DNA from: Pedobacter ureilyticus
GTDB lineage: Bacteria > Bacteroidota > Bacteroidia > Sphingobacteriales > Sphingobacteriaceae
Reading direction: 5' to 3'
Assembly: GCF_005925345.1 (NCBI RefSeq)
Contig: NZ_SSHJ01000015.1
Span: 46,735 to 110,734, forward strand
Length of the DNA stretch: 64,000 nt
Below, one piece after another: positions 30,678-39,306 of this stretch. The position numbers and the translations under genes were made by a program. Positions within the stretch are counted from its first letter, which is position 1. Every line of letters begins with the position of its first letter. The notes below the pieces were generated by a model. That model ran no database searches. It was not told the DNA's origin and worked only from the letters and a program-made list of their open reading frames with translations.

Positions 30678-31160
30678 ATGGTTTTAACAATAATACTTTG
30701 TATACTAGGTACCTTTATCGTAATGGAATCTGTAGCTTGGCTAGCTCATAGGTACTTAATGCATGGGTTTTTGTGGTTCTTGCATAAAGATCATCATAAA
30801 AAAGATGACGGACAGGTTTTTGAAAAAAATGATTTCTTTTTCTTAATTTTTGCCACGCCTGCTATCCTTTTGTTTCTTTTTGGTTCTATCTATGGCCATG
30901 TAATTATGATGGCTGTAGCAGGTGGAATTACCCTTTACGGTTTTTGTTATTTTATGGTGCATGATATTTTTATTCACCAGCGTTTCAAATGGTTTAGAAA
31001 TACCAATAATATTTATCTAAAGGCAATTAGACGGGCACATAAAATGCACCATAAGCATTTGGGTAAGCACCATGGCGAATGTTTTGGCATGCTTTGGGTG
31101 CCATTCAAATATTTTCGTGAAGCTTACCGGCAGCAAAAAATGCAGGAGCAAAAATCATAA
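30678..31160 (+). CDS. crtZ: Beta-carotene hydroxylase (CrtZ-type, fatty-acid hydroxylase superfamily)
   Basis: Di-iron membrane hydroxylase of 160 residues that should add 3-hydroxyl groups to beta-ionone rings, giving zeaxanthin-type pigments. All histidine clusters of the family are present: HRYLMH, HKDHHKK, HDIFIHQRF and HKMHHKH. Two to three hydrophobic stretches (residues 1-18, 55-95) span the membrane. It is the last gene of the operon. It needs a cyclised substrate, but no lycopene cyclase gene is in the window, so one must lie elsewhere. Confidence 0.92.
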   Translation: MVLTIILCILGTFIVMESVAWLAHRYLMHGFLWFLHKDHHKKDDGQVFEKNDFFFLIFATPAILLFLFGSIYGHVIMMAVAGGITLYGFCYFMVHDIFIHQRFKWFRNTNNIYLKAIRRAHKMHHKHLGKHHGECFGMLWVPFKYFREAYRQQKMQEQKS

Positions 31161-31236
31161 AGCACTTCACTTATTTTTTGGATAATTGCTCGTTTTTAGT
31201 TTGTTGCCATACAGAGGTCAATCGATAAGTAATAAC

Positions 31237-31276
31237 AGAGAGCAATCATTTTATTCATTGTTTTTGATTGCTCTCT
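31237..31276. terminator. Terminator-like hairpin after the carotenoid operon
   Basis: AGAGAGCAATCA (31237-31248) pairs perfectly with TGATTGCTCTCT (31265-31276), with a T-rich loop. It is 77 bp after the crtZ stop. There is no T-run on the plus side, so it may stabilise or process the mRNA end rather than being a classic terminator. Confidence 0.6.
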
Positions 31277-31295
31277 AGATAAATGCTAAATAACG

Positions 31296-31595
31296 GAGTT
31301 CGGGATAAGAGAAATAGGCTATTTGCTAGCGATAGCCTCTCAAATCTCCGTTCCGCTAATTTTCGGTCTCCTATTTTTTAACTATTTTTTGTTTGTTTTA
31401 ATGGCGTTAAAGAGCGCTTACGCAGTTTTCGGGTCGCACCGATAAGCCAAAGCAATTCCTTCTAAAGAAAAATAGGCAACCGAGAGTTTTTGCTACTTTT
31501 TGCGGTCAAAAAGTAGGAGCCCAGCGGCGGCCAGCTAAAAAAACAGGTCAAATACGAATTAGACAAAGTTAGAGGGTAACGCTTAACCCGAACTC
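31296..31595. mobile_element. MITE-like element between crtZ and gap
   Basis: GAGTTCGGGATAAG (31296-31309) and CTTAACCCGAACTC (31582-31595) are inverted repeats with one mismatch, bounding 300 bp without a gene. Inside are hairpins, among them GGCTA/TAGCC with GAGA/TCTC at about 31309-31341, and a TACTTTTTG...CAAAAAGTA pair at about 31485-31513. It ends 4 bp before the gap stop codon. Mobility is inferred from the inverted ends. Confidence 0.5.
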
Positions 31596-31599
31596 ACTG

Positions 31600-33048
31600 T
31601 TAATAATAAGTTAACCTTACTACGCCCGCAATTTTTTTAGCTAACCTAACTACCTGACGGGTATAACCATATTCGTTATCATACCAGGCATATAATACCA
31701 CAGATTTTCCATCTTTAGAAAGTATGGTAGCTGGGCCATCAATAATAGAAGCATGGCTATTGCCTATTAAATCTGTACTTACTAGCTCATTAGAAACAGA
31801 ATATTCCAATTGTTCAGAAAGATTGCCAAACAGCGAAGCCTCTTTTAATAGCTGTGCAACATCTTCCTTATTGGTTTCTTGGTTTAATGATAAATTTAAA
31901 ATAGCCAAAGAAACATTGGGTGTGGGTACCCGAACTGCGTTGCCTGTTAATTTGTCTGCTAATTGAGGCAATACTTTTGCTACTGCTTTATCTGCGCCAG
32001 TTTCAGTAATTACCAAGTTTAACGCTGCCGATCGGCCTCTGCGATATTTTTTATGGTAGTTATCTAACAGGTTTTGGTCATTGGTGTAAGAATGTACCGT
32101 CTCGATGTGGCCTTTTTCGATGCCAAAACCTTCATCCATTACTTTAAGAACCGGAATAATGGCATTGGTAGTACAAGATGCATTGGAGAAGATATTTTCT
32201 TCGGTAAAATCAAAATCACCATCGTTAATTCCGGTTACTATATTTGGGATATCACCTTTGGCCGGTGCCGTTAGTAGTACTTTGCTTATGCCTTTTGCGC
32301 TTAGATGTCTACTTAACCCTTCGCGATCGCGAAAAACGCCGGTATTGTCAATCACCAAGGCATCATTAATGCCGTACGCCGTATAATCTGCGTCTTCTGG
32401 ATTTTTAACGGCAATGAGGTAAACCGTTTGGCCATTAATAATGAGTGCCTTATTTTCATGATCTTCTACAATAGTACCATTAAAAGGGCCATGGATAGAA
32501 TCGGTACGTAACAACTCGGCTCGTTTGGTGAGTTCTTCGTCGCTGTAGCTGCGTGTTACAATGGCACGCAAACGCAATTGCTCGCCCTTTCCGGCCTGCA
32601 CAATCAATTCTCTTGCTGCAATGCGACCAATGCGACCAAAGCCGTATAAAACTACGTCTTTTGGTTTTAAGCTCATCTTATCTTTGCCAATGTGTTTGCC
32701 CAATTTACTGATGATGAAATCGTGCATAGAAGATTGCGTATTGCTTTCGTCAAGCCATTCAGAGGCTAGCCTGCCTACATCAATGCGAGATGGCGCTAAA
32801 CTAGACTTGGCAATGGTATTGGCCAATTCTAAAGTTTCGTAGATCGAAATGTCTTTTCCGCTGATTTCTTTTGCATAATGGTGATAAGCTAAAATTTCGC
32901 TACTGCCTACATCAAACAGTGGTTTACGGAAAAGCACCAGTTCAATAGATCTATCGAACCACAGATGGCCTACGCACTTAATTAACTCAAGTGCTTTTTT
33001 TTCTTTTTCAATCCAGTTTTGAAACTCCGACTGATATTTATTAGACAT
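31600..33048 (-). CDS. gap: Glyceraldehyde-3-phosphate dehydrogenase with N-terminal extension
   Basis: Glycolytic/gluconeogenic enzyme oxidising glyceraldehyde 3-phosphate. 482 residues, while classical enzymes have about 335; the extra part is an N-terminal helical region of about 125 residues. The NAD(P)-binding motif GFGRIGRIAAREL begins near residue 130, the catalytic segment SNASCTTNAIIPV with its Cys lies near residue 290, and HSYTNDQNLLDNYHKKYRRGRSAA and WYDNEYGYTRQVV follow. The extended form is known among Bacteroidota and some proteobacteria. It has a single-gene promoter at 33080-33110. Confidence 0.92.
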   Translation of the reverse strand: MSNKYQSEFQNWIEKEKKALELIKCVGHLWFDRSIELVLFRKPLFDVGSSEILAYHHYAKEISGKDISIYETLELANTIAKSSLAPSRIDVGRLASEWLDESNTQSSMHDFIISKLGKHIGKDKMSLKPKDVVLYGFGRIGRIAARELIVQAGKGEQLRLRAIVTRSYSDEELTKRAELLRTDSIHGPFNGTIVEDHENKALIINGQTVYLIAVKNPEDADYTAYGINDALVIDNTGVFRDREGLSRHLSAKGISKVLLTAPAKGDIPNIVTGINDGDFDFTEENIFSNASCTTNAIIPVLKVMDEGFGIEKGHIETVHSYTNDQNLLDNYHKKYRRGRSAALNLVITETGADKAVAKVLPQLADKLTGNAVRVPTPNVSLAILNLSLNQETNKEDVAQLLKEASLFGNLSEQLEYSVSNELVSTDLIGNSHASIIDGPATILSKDGKSVVLYAWYDNEYGYTRQVVRLAKKIAGVVRLTYY

Positions 33049-33079
33049 ACAAGAAAATTATTTTGGTTAGAAATTGCCG

Positions 33080-33110
33080 CAAAAGTAAAAAAGATTGAGC
33101 GAGTACCCAA
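33080..33110 (-). promoter_or_regulatory. Promoter of gap
   Basis: On the minus strand TTG (33110-33108), about 20 nt, TACTTTTG (33087-33080), the latter a full -7 match. It lies 32 bp from the start codon. Confidence 0.55.
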
Positions 33111-33189
33111 TCTTTTTCACTTTTATTTTCTTGTAAAATATTGTATAACAGTGTGTTTAACTTACACTAAGTAGGCTTTTATTTTGAGG

Positions 33190-34050
33190 TTAGCCTAAGT
33201 AAGATTTTAAAATTTTACTTCTTGAAGTGTGGCGTAAACGCTGTAAGGCCTTGTCCTTAATTTGGCGTACACGCTCACGGGTTAAGTTAAACTTCTCTCC
33301 AATTTCTTCTAAAGAAAGTGGGTGGTTAGTGCTTAAGCCGAAAAATAATACAATAATTTCGCGTTCTCTTTCTGTTAAGGTTGATAAAGAACGTTTAATC
33401 TCCTCAGAAAGCGACTCGTTAATTAAGTTGCTGTCGGTATTAGGCTCGTGATTTTCTAATACATCTAATAATGTATTTTCCTCTCCCTGCACAAATGGAG
33501 CATCCATAGATACGTGACGACCCGAGTTACTTAAAGTATCAGAGATTTTATCTACCGTAGTTTCTAAAATGTCAGCTAATTCCTCTGGAGAAGGTTCACG
33601 CTCGTATTCTTGCTCCAATTTAGAGAAAGCTTTACTGATTTTGCTTAACGAACCTACTTGGTTTAAAGGCAAACGTACAATACGGCTTTGCTCTGCAATA
33701 GCTTGTAAAATAGACTGACGAATCCACCATACCGCATAAGAAATGAACTTAAAACCTTTAGTTTCGTCAAAACGTTTGGCTGCCTTAATCAAGCCTAAGT
33801 TTCCCTCATTAATTAAATCTCCGAGCGTTAAACCTTGGTTTTGGTATTGTTTAGCTACCGAAACCACGAAACGTAAATTGGTTTTTGTTAATCTTTCAAG
33901 AGCGGCTTGATCTCCCTCACGTATTTTACGAGCTAAAATTACTTCTTCTTCAGCGGTGATTAAATCTACTTTTCCAATCTCGTGTAAGTACTTGTCTAGC
34001 GATTGACTTTCGCGATTGGTGATGGATTGGGTTATTTTGAGTTGTCTCAT
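33190..34050 (-). CDS. rpoD: Primary RNA polymerase sigma factor, Bacteroidota type
   Basis: Housekeeping sigma-70 factor of 286 residues, the short form without region 1.1 typical of Bacteroidota. Region 1.2 ([16 protein letters not shown]), region 2 ([38 protein letters not shown], then [29 protein letters not shown]), region 3 and region 4 ([15 protein letters not shown], then [28 protein letters not shown]) are complete. This factor recognises the TTTG/TAnnTTTG promoters listed here. A TATTTTTG box on the minus strand at 34095-34088 is its likely own -7 element. Confidence 0.96.
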   Translation of the reverse strand: MRQLKITQSITNRESQSLDKYLHEIGKVDLITAEEEVILARKIREGDQAALERLTKTNLRFVVSVAKQYQNQGLTLGDLINEGNLGLIKAAKRFDETKGFKFISYAVWWIRQSILQAIAEQSRIVRLPLNQVGSLSKISKAFSKLEQEYEREPSPEELADILETTVDKISDTLSNSGRHVSMDAPFVQGEENTLLDVLENHEPNTDSNLINESLSEEIKRSLSTLTEREREIIVLFFGLSTNHPLSLEEIGEKFNLTRERVRQIKDKALQRLRHTSRSKILKSYLG

Positions 34051-34450
34051 TTATATGTATTGGTCCTCGTTGGATTTTTCGATTCTGCAAAAATACGTTT
34101 TTTATGCGGAATAGAAACTTAAATTACTGAAAATGTTATGTTTTGTCATGTATTTTGAACGATTTGTTTATAGCAAAAATCATTCCAAGTTTATGGTGTG
34201 TCTATACTTTATGTTTTTTGATTAGAATTTAATATTTATTGAATTTCAATAAATATATGTTGCTAAATAAAAATAAATATCTAGTTTTGTAAACGAATTT
34301 TTGTCGCATTTGTACTAAAATCAAACTTTTAGCTGACAAGAGTTTTGGAAGTGCTGACAACAGACGAATGCAGGTGTGTAAAAATATAGGCAGTTAGTAA
34401 ATAAAAATCAACACAAAATAAATTTTAATAACCTTACAAAAACAAATTAG
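34051..34450. other. 400-bp intergenic region, divergent promoters
   Basis: Very AT-rich spacer between the sigma-factor gene and the divergent membrane-protein gene. It holds the probable sigma-factor -7 box (34088-34095, minus strand). No gene, repeat or hairpin of note was seen in the rest. Confidence 0.6.
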
Positions 34451-35266
34451 ATGAAAAAAGTAAGATACTATTGGGCGGCTAGAATACTAAGATCGTTACT
34501 GCTAATTAGTTTTATATTTTCGGCGATTACGCTTGTGGTAAATGTTTCGTCAGATTTATTTAAGTTTAAGCCCTATGTACGCTATGGTAATTTGACCTTT
34601 GGTTCTACTCAACAAGGTCATAAGTTAAAAGCAATACTACGGTTAAACATCCCGGATACGGTAATTAACTATAAGGATGGACAAGAAAGTATTTTTAAAG
34701 AATTAAAACATTTTTCGCCATCAAATAAACAGCGTGAGGAAAGAAAAAGGAGGGAAATAACGGATATAACAGTGAATAATATAACAGCGTTTGAAAATGA
34801 GGAAGTTACCGTTTTTAATCCGCTTTTGATACAGGAACCGATTGATTTATATGTAAGCTCTACCAATAAAAAGTATTCATTTTTTTTCAGTTTGGCCGCA
34901 CAACTCGATTTGTTATTTACGATTTTCTTTTTCTTACTTTTAGTTAAGTTGCTTAAACGCTACATGGAATATGAAATGTTCGAGCAAAGAACATTTAAAC
35001 TTATTGCTGGATTTGGTTGGTTAATTATCCTGAAAGAAATTCTTGCTTTTGTTTTCGGCTATATTAACGCAAATATAATGGGAGTTCGCTTTTTGCAAAG
35101 TATAGACATGTCAAGTAAAAAGCGGTATAATTTTATTAATCTAAGTTTGGATTTTTACAATGTATATAGCTTTTATAAGATTGGAGTAGGACTTTTAATT
35201 ATACTAATTGCCTATGTTATTAAAGAAGCAATTGCTGCGAAAAAGGAAAATGAACTAACTATTTAA
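34451..35266 (+). CDS. DUF2975-like membrane protein
   Basis: 271 residues with about four membrane segments: residues 11-30, about 147-170, 188-206 and 245-263. Between the first and second is an extracytoplasmic region of about 100 residues with basic patches. The overall plan and LLLVKLLKRYMEYEMFEQRTFKLIAGFGWLIILKE fit DUF2975. Relatives are usually paired with a small XRE-type regulator gene; none is found here. Function unknown. Confidence 0.65.
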   Translation: MKKVRYYWAARILRSLLLISFIFSAITLVVNVSSDLFKFKPYVRYGNLTFGSTQQGHKLKAILRLNIPDTVINYKDGQESIFKELKHFSPSNKQREERKRREITDITVNNITAFENEEVTVFNPLLIQEPIDLYVSSTNKKYSFFFSLAAQLDLLFTIFFFLLLVKLLKRYMEYEMFEQRTFKLIAGFGWLIILKEILAFVFGYINANIMGVRFLQSIDMSSKKRYNFINLSLDFYNVYSFYKIGVGLLIILIAYVIKEAIAAKKENELTI

Positions 35267-35285
35267 AATTAAACATAAGATGTTC

Positions 35286-35348
35286 GCAACATGAATTACA
35301 GATGCTTACCAAACATCCGCATAGTATGAAATCCGTAATTCATGTTGC
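35286..35348. terminator. Long-stem hairpin between convergent genes
   Basis: GCAACATGAATTAC (35286-35299) pairs perfectly with GTAATTCATGTTGC (35335-35348) across a 35-nt loop. Located between genes ending at 35266 (+) and 35398 (-), it is probably a shared terminator or a small repeat element. Confidence 0.6.
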
Positions 35349-35397
35349 AAACAAATACAATTTTAATTAGCCTAAAATAAACAAGAATAGTGTTGCT

Positions 35398-35817
35398 TTA
35401 TTTTGCTGCCTGTCCAATATCTAATCGGTTAAATTTTCCTTCGGCATTTTGATGGAACTTGAAAAACACACGGAAAGTACCCCATTGCCCTGCCTCAAAT
35501 TGGCCATATATGTCTTTTCCTTCGTTCGCTACTTTGTCTATATCTAAAAACTTTTCTTTTTTGTCAAAGGCATTGTCAAAAAAAGATTTGAAGGATAGTG
35601 TTCTGCCATCATCAGTAAAAATGGCATCGCTAGTAAAATAGCTGTACCAAGCACTTTTATCATTAGCTTGTAAAGCTGCTATGGCTTTTTTTACGTTTTC
35701 GTTTGAGATTTTTGTGAGCTCCATTTTTTGTGCTTTTTGAGGTGTAGTTTTTTTATTGCTTTGTCCGCAAGCGTTTAATGCCAGTACAGACATGACTAAT
35801 AGAATTATAATTCTCAT
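35398..35817 (-). CDS. Lipoprotein with NTF2/SnoaL-like fold
   Basis: 139 residues. The N-terminus is a lipoprotein signal (IIILLVMSVLALNAC, lipid Cys at 17). The mature part has ENVKKAIAALQANDKSAWYSYFTSDAIFTDDGRTLSFKSFFD, the helix-helix-strand start common to NTF2-like proteins, and a strand-rich end. It has no catalytic motif that can be named. It lies 1 bp after the upstream membrane-protein gene, so the two form an operon. Confidence 0.7.
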   Translation of the reverse strand: MRIIILLVMSVLALNACGQSNKKTTPQKAQKMELTKISNENVKKAIAALQANDKSAWYSYFTSDAIFTDDGRTLSFKSFFDNAFDKKEKFLDIDKVANEGKDIYGQFEAGQWGTFRVFFKFHQNAEGKFNRLDIGQAAK

Positions 35818-35818
35818 T

Positions 35819-36169
35819 TTAATTGCTCTTTAAAGGGTGTTGTAAGTACACAATAATGAGGTTAAGCAATAAGAATGGAATTTCTATTGCCGCCCCCTTT
35901 AAATCTTTGTGCCACAACTGCAGGCAAATGATCATTAAAATGCCTGCGGCCATTAAAAAATTGCCCCATACAAAAGTCTTGGGAAACAAAATTAACAAGG
36001 CTGCTATTATAGTTACAGCTCCGTTAACCATTATTGCTGTTTTAGAAAAATTCCACTTGCTAAACATTTCTAGCATTTCTGGTTTGCTAGATAGCATTGC
36101 CCAGCCTTGTTTTAAGCCCATAAATACTGCAACGAGTATTAAAATGGAGTTTAATATTTTTATAGCCAT
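35819..36169 (-). CDS. Small four-helix membrane protein (DoxX-like)
   Basis: 116 residues with four hydrophobic segments (about 5-22, 44-62, 68-85, 95-110), resembling the DoxX-like group: MVNGAVTIIAALLILFPKTFVWGNFLMAAGILMIICLQL. It is located in the cytoplasmic membrane. It is first in a two-gene operon with the NTF2-like lipoprotein. Role unknown. Confidence 0.65.
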   Translation of the reverse strand: MAIKILNSILILVAVFMGLKQGWAMLSSKPEMLEMFSKWNFSKTAIMVNGAVTIIAALLILFPKTFVWGNFLMAAGILMIICLQLWHKDLKGAAIEIPFLLLNLIIVYLQHPLKSN

Positions 36170-36239
36170 AGTTTGTTGTTGATAAGAAAAAGGTAAACAA
36201 ACGTGTTGCCTATCTTTCTCGTGTTAATTTAAATTGATT

Positions 36240-36995
36240 TTACCTAGTCGTATAGCCGCCATTTGCAAAAATGGTTTGTCCGGTAATCCACCATCCTTCA
36301 GTTACTAAAAACTCTACTAAAGGCGCAATGTCTTTAATGTCTGTTAAACCACCCAACGCCGAAGCCGATTTGTGGTAGGCAACAGCATCATCACTTTCCT
36401 GGCCGTAGAAGAAAGGAGTATCCATTGGGCCTGGTGCTACTGCGGTTACCGAAATACCTCTTGCACCAAACTCTTTAGAAGCTGCTCTGGTAAAATGCTC
36501 AACAGGAGCTTTGGCACCTGCGTAAGTAGAATACAAACCAGTATAGGCTGCTAATAACGAAGTAACTATGGTACAGATTTTACCATTATCGTTTATTTTC
36601 TTGCCCGCTTCTTGCAAAAAGAAATAAGCCGATTTTGAATTTACGCCAAACATCACGTCGTACTCTGCCTCTGTGGTTTCTGTAAATGGTTTCTTTAACA
36701 CCATACCTACTGTATTAATGGCAATGTCAACACCTCCAAATTTGGCAATAGTTTCATCAAATAGTTTGGCAATGTTAGCTACTTTGGTTAAATCTGCCTG
36801 AAACAAGAAAGCCTCTGCACCCATTGCTTTTACTTCGGCTAAAGTTTTTTCGCTTTCTGCTTTAGAACTTTCGCTGTTGTAGTGTATGGCTAATTTTGCG
36901 CCTTTAGCAGCGAAATCTTTGCTTAATAATGCACCTAGGTTTTTACCGCCACCAGCAATAAGAACCACTTTTCCATTTACGTCGTTTCTACTCAT
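36240..36995 (-). CDS. Short-chain dehydrogenase/reductase (SDR)
   Basis: NAD(P)-dependent oxidoreductase, 251 residues, classical SDR. The cofactor motif is VVLIAGGGKNLGALLSKDFAAKGA; the inner NTVG corresponds to the NNAG motif, with Thr in place of Ala; the catalytic Ser lies near TSLLAAYTG, and the YxxxK pair is YAGAK. The C-terminal GGYTTR follows TGQTIFANGG, usual for the family. An AraC-type regulator gene lies upstream in the same orientation and may control it. Substrate unknown. Confidence 0.88.
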   Translation of the reverse strand: MSRNDVNGKVVLIAGGGKNLGALLSKDFAAKGAKLAIHYNSESSKAESEKTLAEVKAMGAEAFLFQADLTKVANIAKLFDETIAKFGGVDIAINTVGMVLKKPFTETTEAEYDVMFGVNSKSAYFFLQEAGKKINDNGKICTIVTSLLAAYTGLYSTYAGAKAPVEHFTRAASKEFGARGISVTAVAPGPMDTPFFYGQESDDAVAYHKSASALGGLTDIKDIAPLVEFLVTEGWWITGQTIFANGGYTTR

Positions 36996-37042
36996 TTTTT
37001 TAATTTTTATAGTTAGATATTTAATTATTTGTAAAGGTGTTT

Positions 37043-37080
37043 ATTTCCGAAAAAAATATCGTGGTGAACTTTTCGGAAAT
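37043..37080. promoter_or_regulatory. Inverted repeat between the AraC-type gene and the SDR gene
   Basis: ATTTCCGAAAA (37043-37053) and TTTTCGGAAAT (37070-37080) are perfect 11-bp inverted arms, 16 nt apart. It begins directly at the AraC-gene stop codon and is 48 bp upstream of the SDR start. Either an operator for SDR control or a terminator of the regulator gene; no T-run is seen, which favours an operator. Confidence 0.5.
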
Positions 37081-37455
37081 TTACTTTCCGTTTTCCTTTC
37101 TGAACTGCCCTGGTGTTTTACCTTCTAGTTTCTTAAAGAATTTCAGGAAATTTGAAGGGTCGTAAGTAAGCAATCTGGCAATCTCCGAGATAGAATAGTT
37201 TGTATCAATAAGCATCCGTTTTGCCTGCTCAATAATTTTAAGATCGTAGAAATGGCAGGGGTGGTTACCTGTTTCTTGCTGTACTGTATCTGTTAAGTGT
37301 TGATGAGACACAAACAGTTCCTTGGCAATCTGGTTAATCTGCATAAAACTAGTAACCTTCCCTAGAGCCACTTCCATAATATGTGTGTCCAGAAACTGAA
37401 AATAGTTTTGGGTAAGTTGCTTACTTCTTTTAATGTCGGTTTGTATCATTAGCAT
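37081..37455 (-). CDS. Small AraC-family transcription regulator (DNA-binding domain only)
   Basis: 124 residues that are nearly all AraC/XylS DNA-binding domain: INQIAKELFVSHQHLTDTVQQETGNHPCHFYDLKIIEQAKRMLIDTNYSISEIARLLTYDPSNFLKFFKKLEGKTPGQFR. It has no sensor domain, so it may be constitutive, need a partner, or be a shortened regulator. It lies directly upstream of the SDR gene in the same direction. No remnant of a sensor domain was recognised upstream. Confidence 0.82.
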   Translation of the reverse strand: MLMIQTDIKRSKQLTQNYFQFLDTHIMEVALGKVTSFMQINQIAKELFVSHQHLTDTVQQETGNHPCHFYDLKIIEQAKRMLIDTNYSISEIARLLTYDPSNFLKFFKKLEGKTPGQFRKENGK

Positions 37456-38039
37456 TAAACGATTGCATTATTGTACCTGAAAAGGGCTGGAGCCAAATTT
37501 TATAAGGCTGGTTAAAGGATACGTTAACAGGTAAGTGCAATAGTGATACTAAATTATCATCAAATTCATTATTTGCAACTTTTAAGAACTACAAGTTGTA
37601 AGGTTTTTGCCTTTGTAAGGAATTAGGTGTTTGTAATGAAGTGCAAGTAGCCAGAAAATTGCGAGTGCTAAGAACGTAGCCAGCACTTGTGCCATTGGCC
37701 TATTATTCGCTCCTTTCTTTTTGTTCTATTCAATTTAGCCAAGCCCTGTAAATGCGTCACGAGCTACAACCATATCTAAAAACTCTTGGCGTATATTCCC
37801 CCTAATTCCCCGTATTATTTTCCTTTTATGTTGTATTTATACCTGAAATTCAGCTGGTTAACTAACAAATTAAATTGCGGGCTGTTACCTCATAAAAAGT
37901 AAAAGTAATGTGGTGTATCAACATTCTTCGTTGGGGTGTACAGCCTCTAGCTCCATAAGTTTCCATCATCGGCTGGTCTTGGCACTGGTCATCCCTTTAG
38001 TATAAATCTTTCAATAGTTATAACCTAAATCTAATTGTC
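37456..38039. other. Intergenic region of 584 bp
   Basis: No supported coding frame or RNA gene. It contains upstream sequence of the AraC-type gene (minus) and of the surface-protein gene (plus). Short direct repeats around AAGTTGTAAGG / TTTGTAAGG / TTTGTAATG (about 37590-37640) were seen, but nothing firm. Confidence 0.4.
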
Positions 38040-39122
38040 ATGATAAATTTCTTACTGAAAGAGGTTGCTTTAACCTCGGTATATCGTCAAGTTTTTAAAA
38101 CTACTGTATGGATCATCTGTATTTTTTCGCTAAATGCAAACGCACAAAATTATACGTCTAACTTTGCTGATCCTGCAGGAAATTTCTCGGCTACAGCTCC
38201 TTCTGGGGGTACTTGCGTAGCAGCAACGCTTAATGGTGCCAGTAATGTGGCCGATGCCGATTTAAACAATTATGTTTCCATATCCGGGCTGCTTAATGCC
38301 CCTCTTACCTGTACCGATCCTCTTTACGCTATACGTGCCAAGCTTAACTTTCCGCAAGGAACCACGTTTGCTCCAGCAGGTTATTTTGCAGGGTTTAGGG
38401 TGCAGTTTTCGTCGGTGCTATCCGTTTCGTTGCTGCAAAGTAACCTCTCTCTACGTACCTATTTGGGAGGTGTGCTAAGAGAAACAATTACGGGAGCAAA
38501 TATCGTGAACATCTCGTTATTAGCCAGTACTGATGTAGTTCCGTTGTATTTTATTAGTACCCAGACTTTTGATGAGGTAGAACTGATCATAAACGGTGCG
38601 GTGCTCCCGCTAGATGTTGCTTTAGATTATCGTATTTTTAGTGCGTTTGGGTCGATAGAGGTGTTGCCTGTAAGTTTTGGAAATGTGAGCGCTAAACTCC
38701 AGTCGGGGCAACTCAACGTAGCCTGGAATACCTTGAGCGAGAGTAATAACGATAGGTTTTTGATACAAGGTGCTACCGACGGCCAAACTTGGGTAGATTT
38801 GGGAGCCGTAGCAAGTAAAGCTGTGAATGGACACTCGTCTACCAACTTAAGCTACAGCTTTACCATGCCTTGGAGCGGCACCCTAATGGCCGGTATAGGT
38901 TTGTTGGGCTTGTTTTTACTGCCTGCGGTACGCAACAGGTGGTTAAAAGCAGCAATGGTATTATTTGCTGTAGTTTTGCTAGTGTCTTGTGCAAAAGAAA
39001 ACAATGGGATAGCAGAATTAGAAAGAAATGGTGCCAGCAATAAGCCATTGTATGTTCGGGTAGTTCAGGTAGATAAGGATGGTAAAATGAGTTATAGCCA
39101 TGCCGTGGTAGCTAAACCCTAG
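38040..39122 (+). CDS. Surface protein with internal membrane/lipobox segment
   Basis: 360 residues of unusual plan. An N-terminal signal-like segment (TTVWIICIFSLNANAQ, about 21-36) precedes an exported domain of about 165 residues. Then comes VLPVSFGNVSAKLQSGQLNVAWNTLSE, a pattern common before the C-terminal region of type IX-exported proteins, ending at SYSFTMPWSG. After this there is a hydrophobic helix (LMAGIGLLGLFLLP), Arg-rich VRNRWLK, and a second hydrophobic stretch ending in LLVSC, which reads like a lipoprotein signal inside the protein, then about 45 polar residues. The end resembles a membrane-sorting tail fused to a lipoprotein. Family unknown. Confidence 0.7.
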   Translation: MINFLLKEVALTSVYRQVFKTTVWIICIFSLNANAQNYTSNFADPAGNFSATAPSGGTCVAATLNGASNVADADLNNYVSISGLLNAPLTCTDPLYAIRAKLNFPQGTTFAPAGYFAGFRVQFSSVLSVSLLQSNLSLRTYLGGVLRETITGANIVNISLLASTDVVPLYFISTQTFDEVELIINGAVLPLDVALDYRIFSAFGSIEVLPVSFGNVSAKLQSGQLNVAWNTLSESNNDRFLIQGATDGQTWVDLGAVASKAVNGHSSTNLSYSFTMPWSGTLMAGIGLLGLFLLPAVRNRWLKAAMVLFAVVLLVSCAKENNGIAELERNGASNKPLYVRVVQVDKDGKMSYSHAVVAKP

Positions 39123-39173
39123 GTTGTTAAGCCCTTGCGGTGCCGATTACGTAATGTACTTGATATAAATTGT

Positions 39174-39306
39174 AGAGGCTGTCTCAAAAAGTCGCTCGTC
39201 ATCTCGAACGTTAGAGAGAGATCTGCCTCAGAAGTGATTCTGAAAGAGATTTCTCCTCCTTTGATCGTCGAAATGACGGCATTATTTTACTTTTGAGACA
39301 GCCTCT
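39174..39306. mobile_element. MITE-like element, copy 2 (133 bp)
   Basis: Perfect 16-bp terminal inverted repeats, AGAGGCTGTCTCAAAA (39174-39189) and TTTTGAGACAGCCTCT (39291-39306). Inside, CGTCAT (39207) and ATGACG (39272) face each other, each next to a TCGAA-like stretch, so the core is also palindromic. It has no coding capacity. Its termini match the element at 10561-10757. No clear target duplication. Confidence 0.75.
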
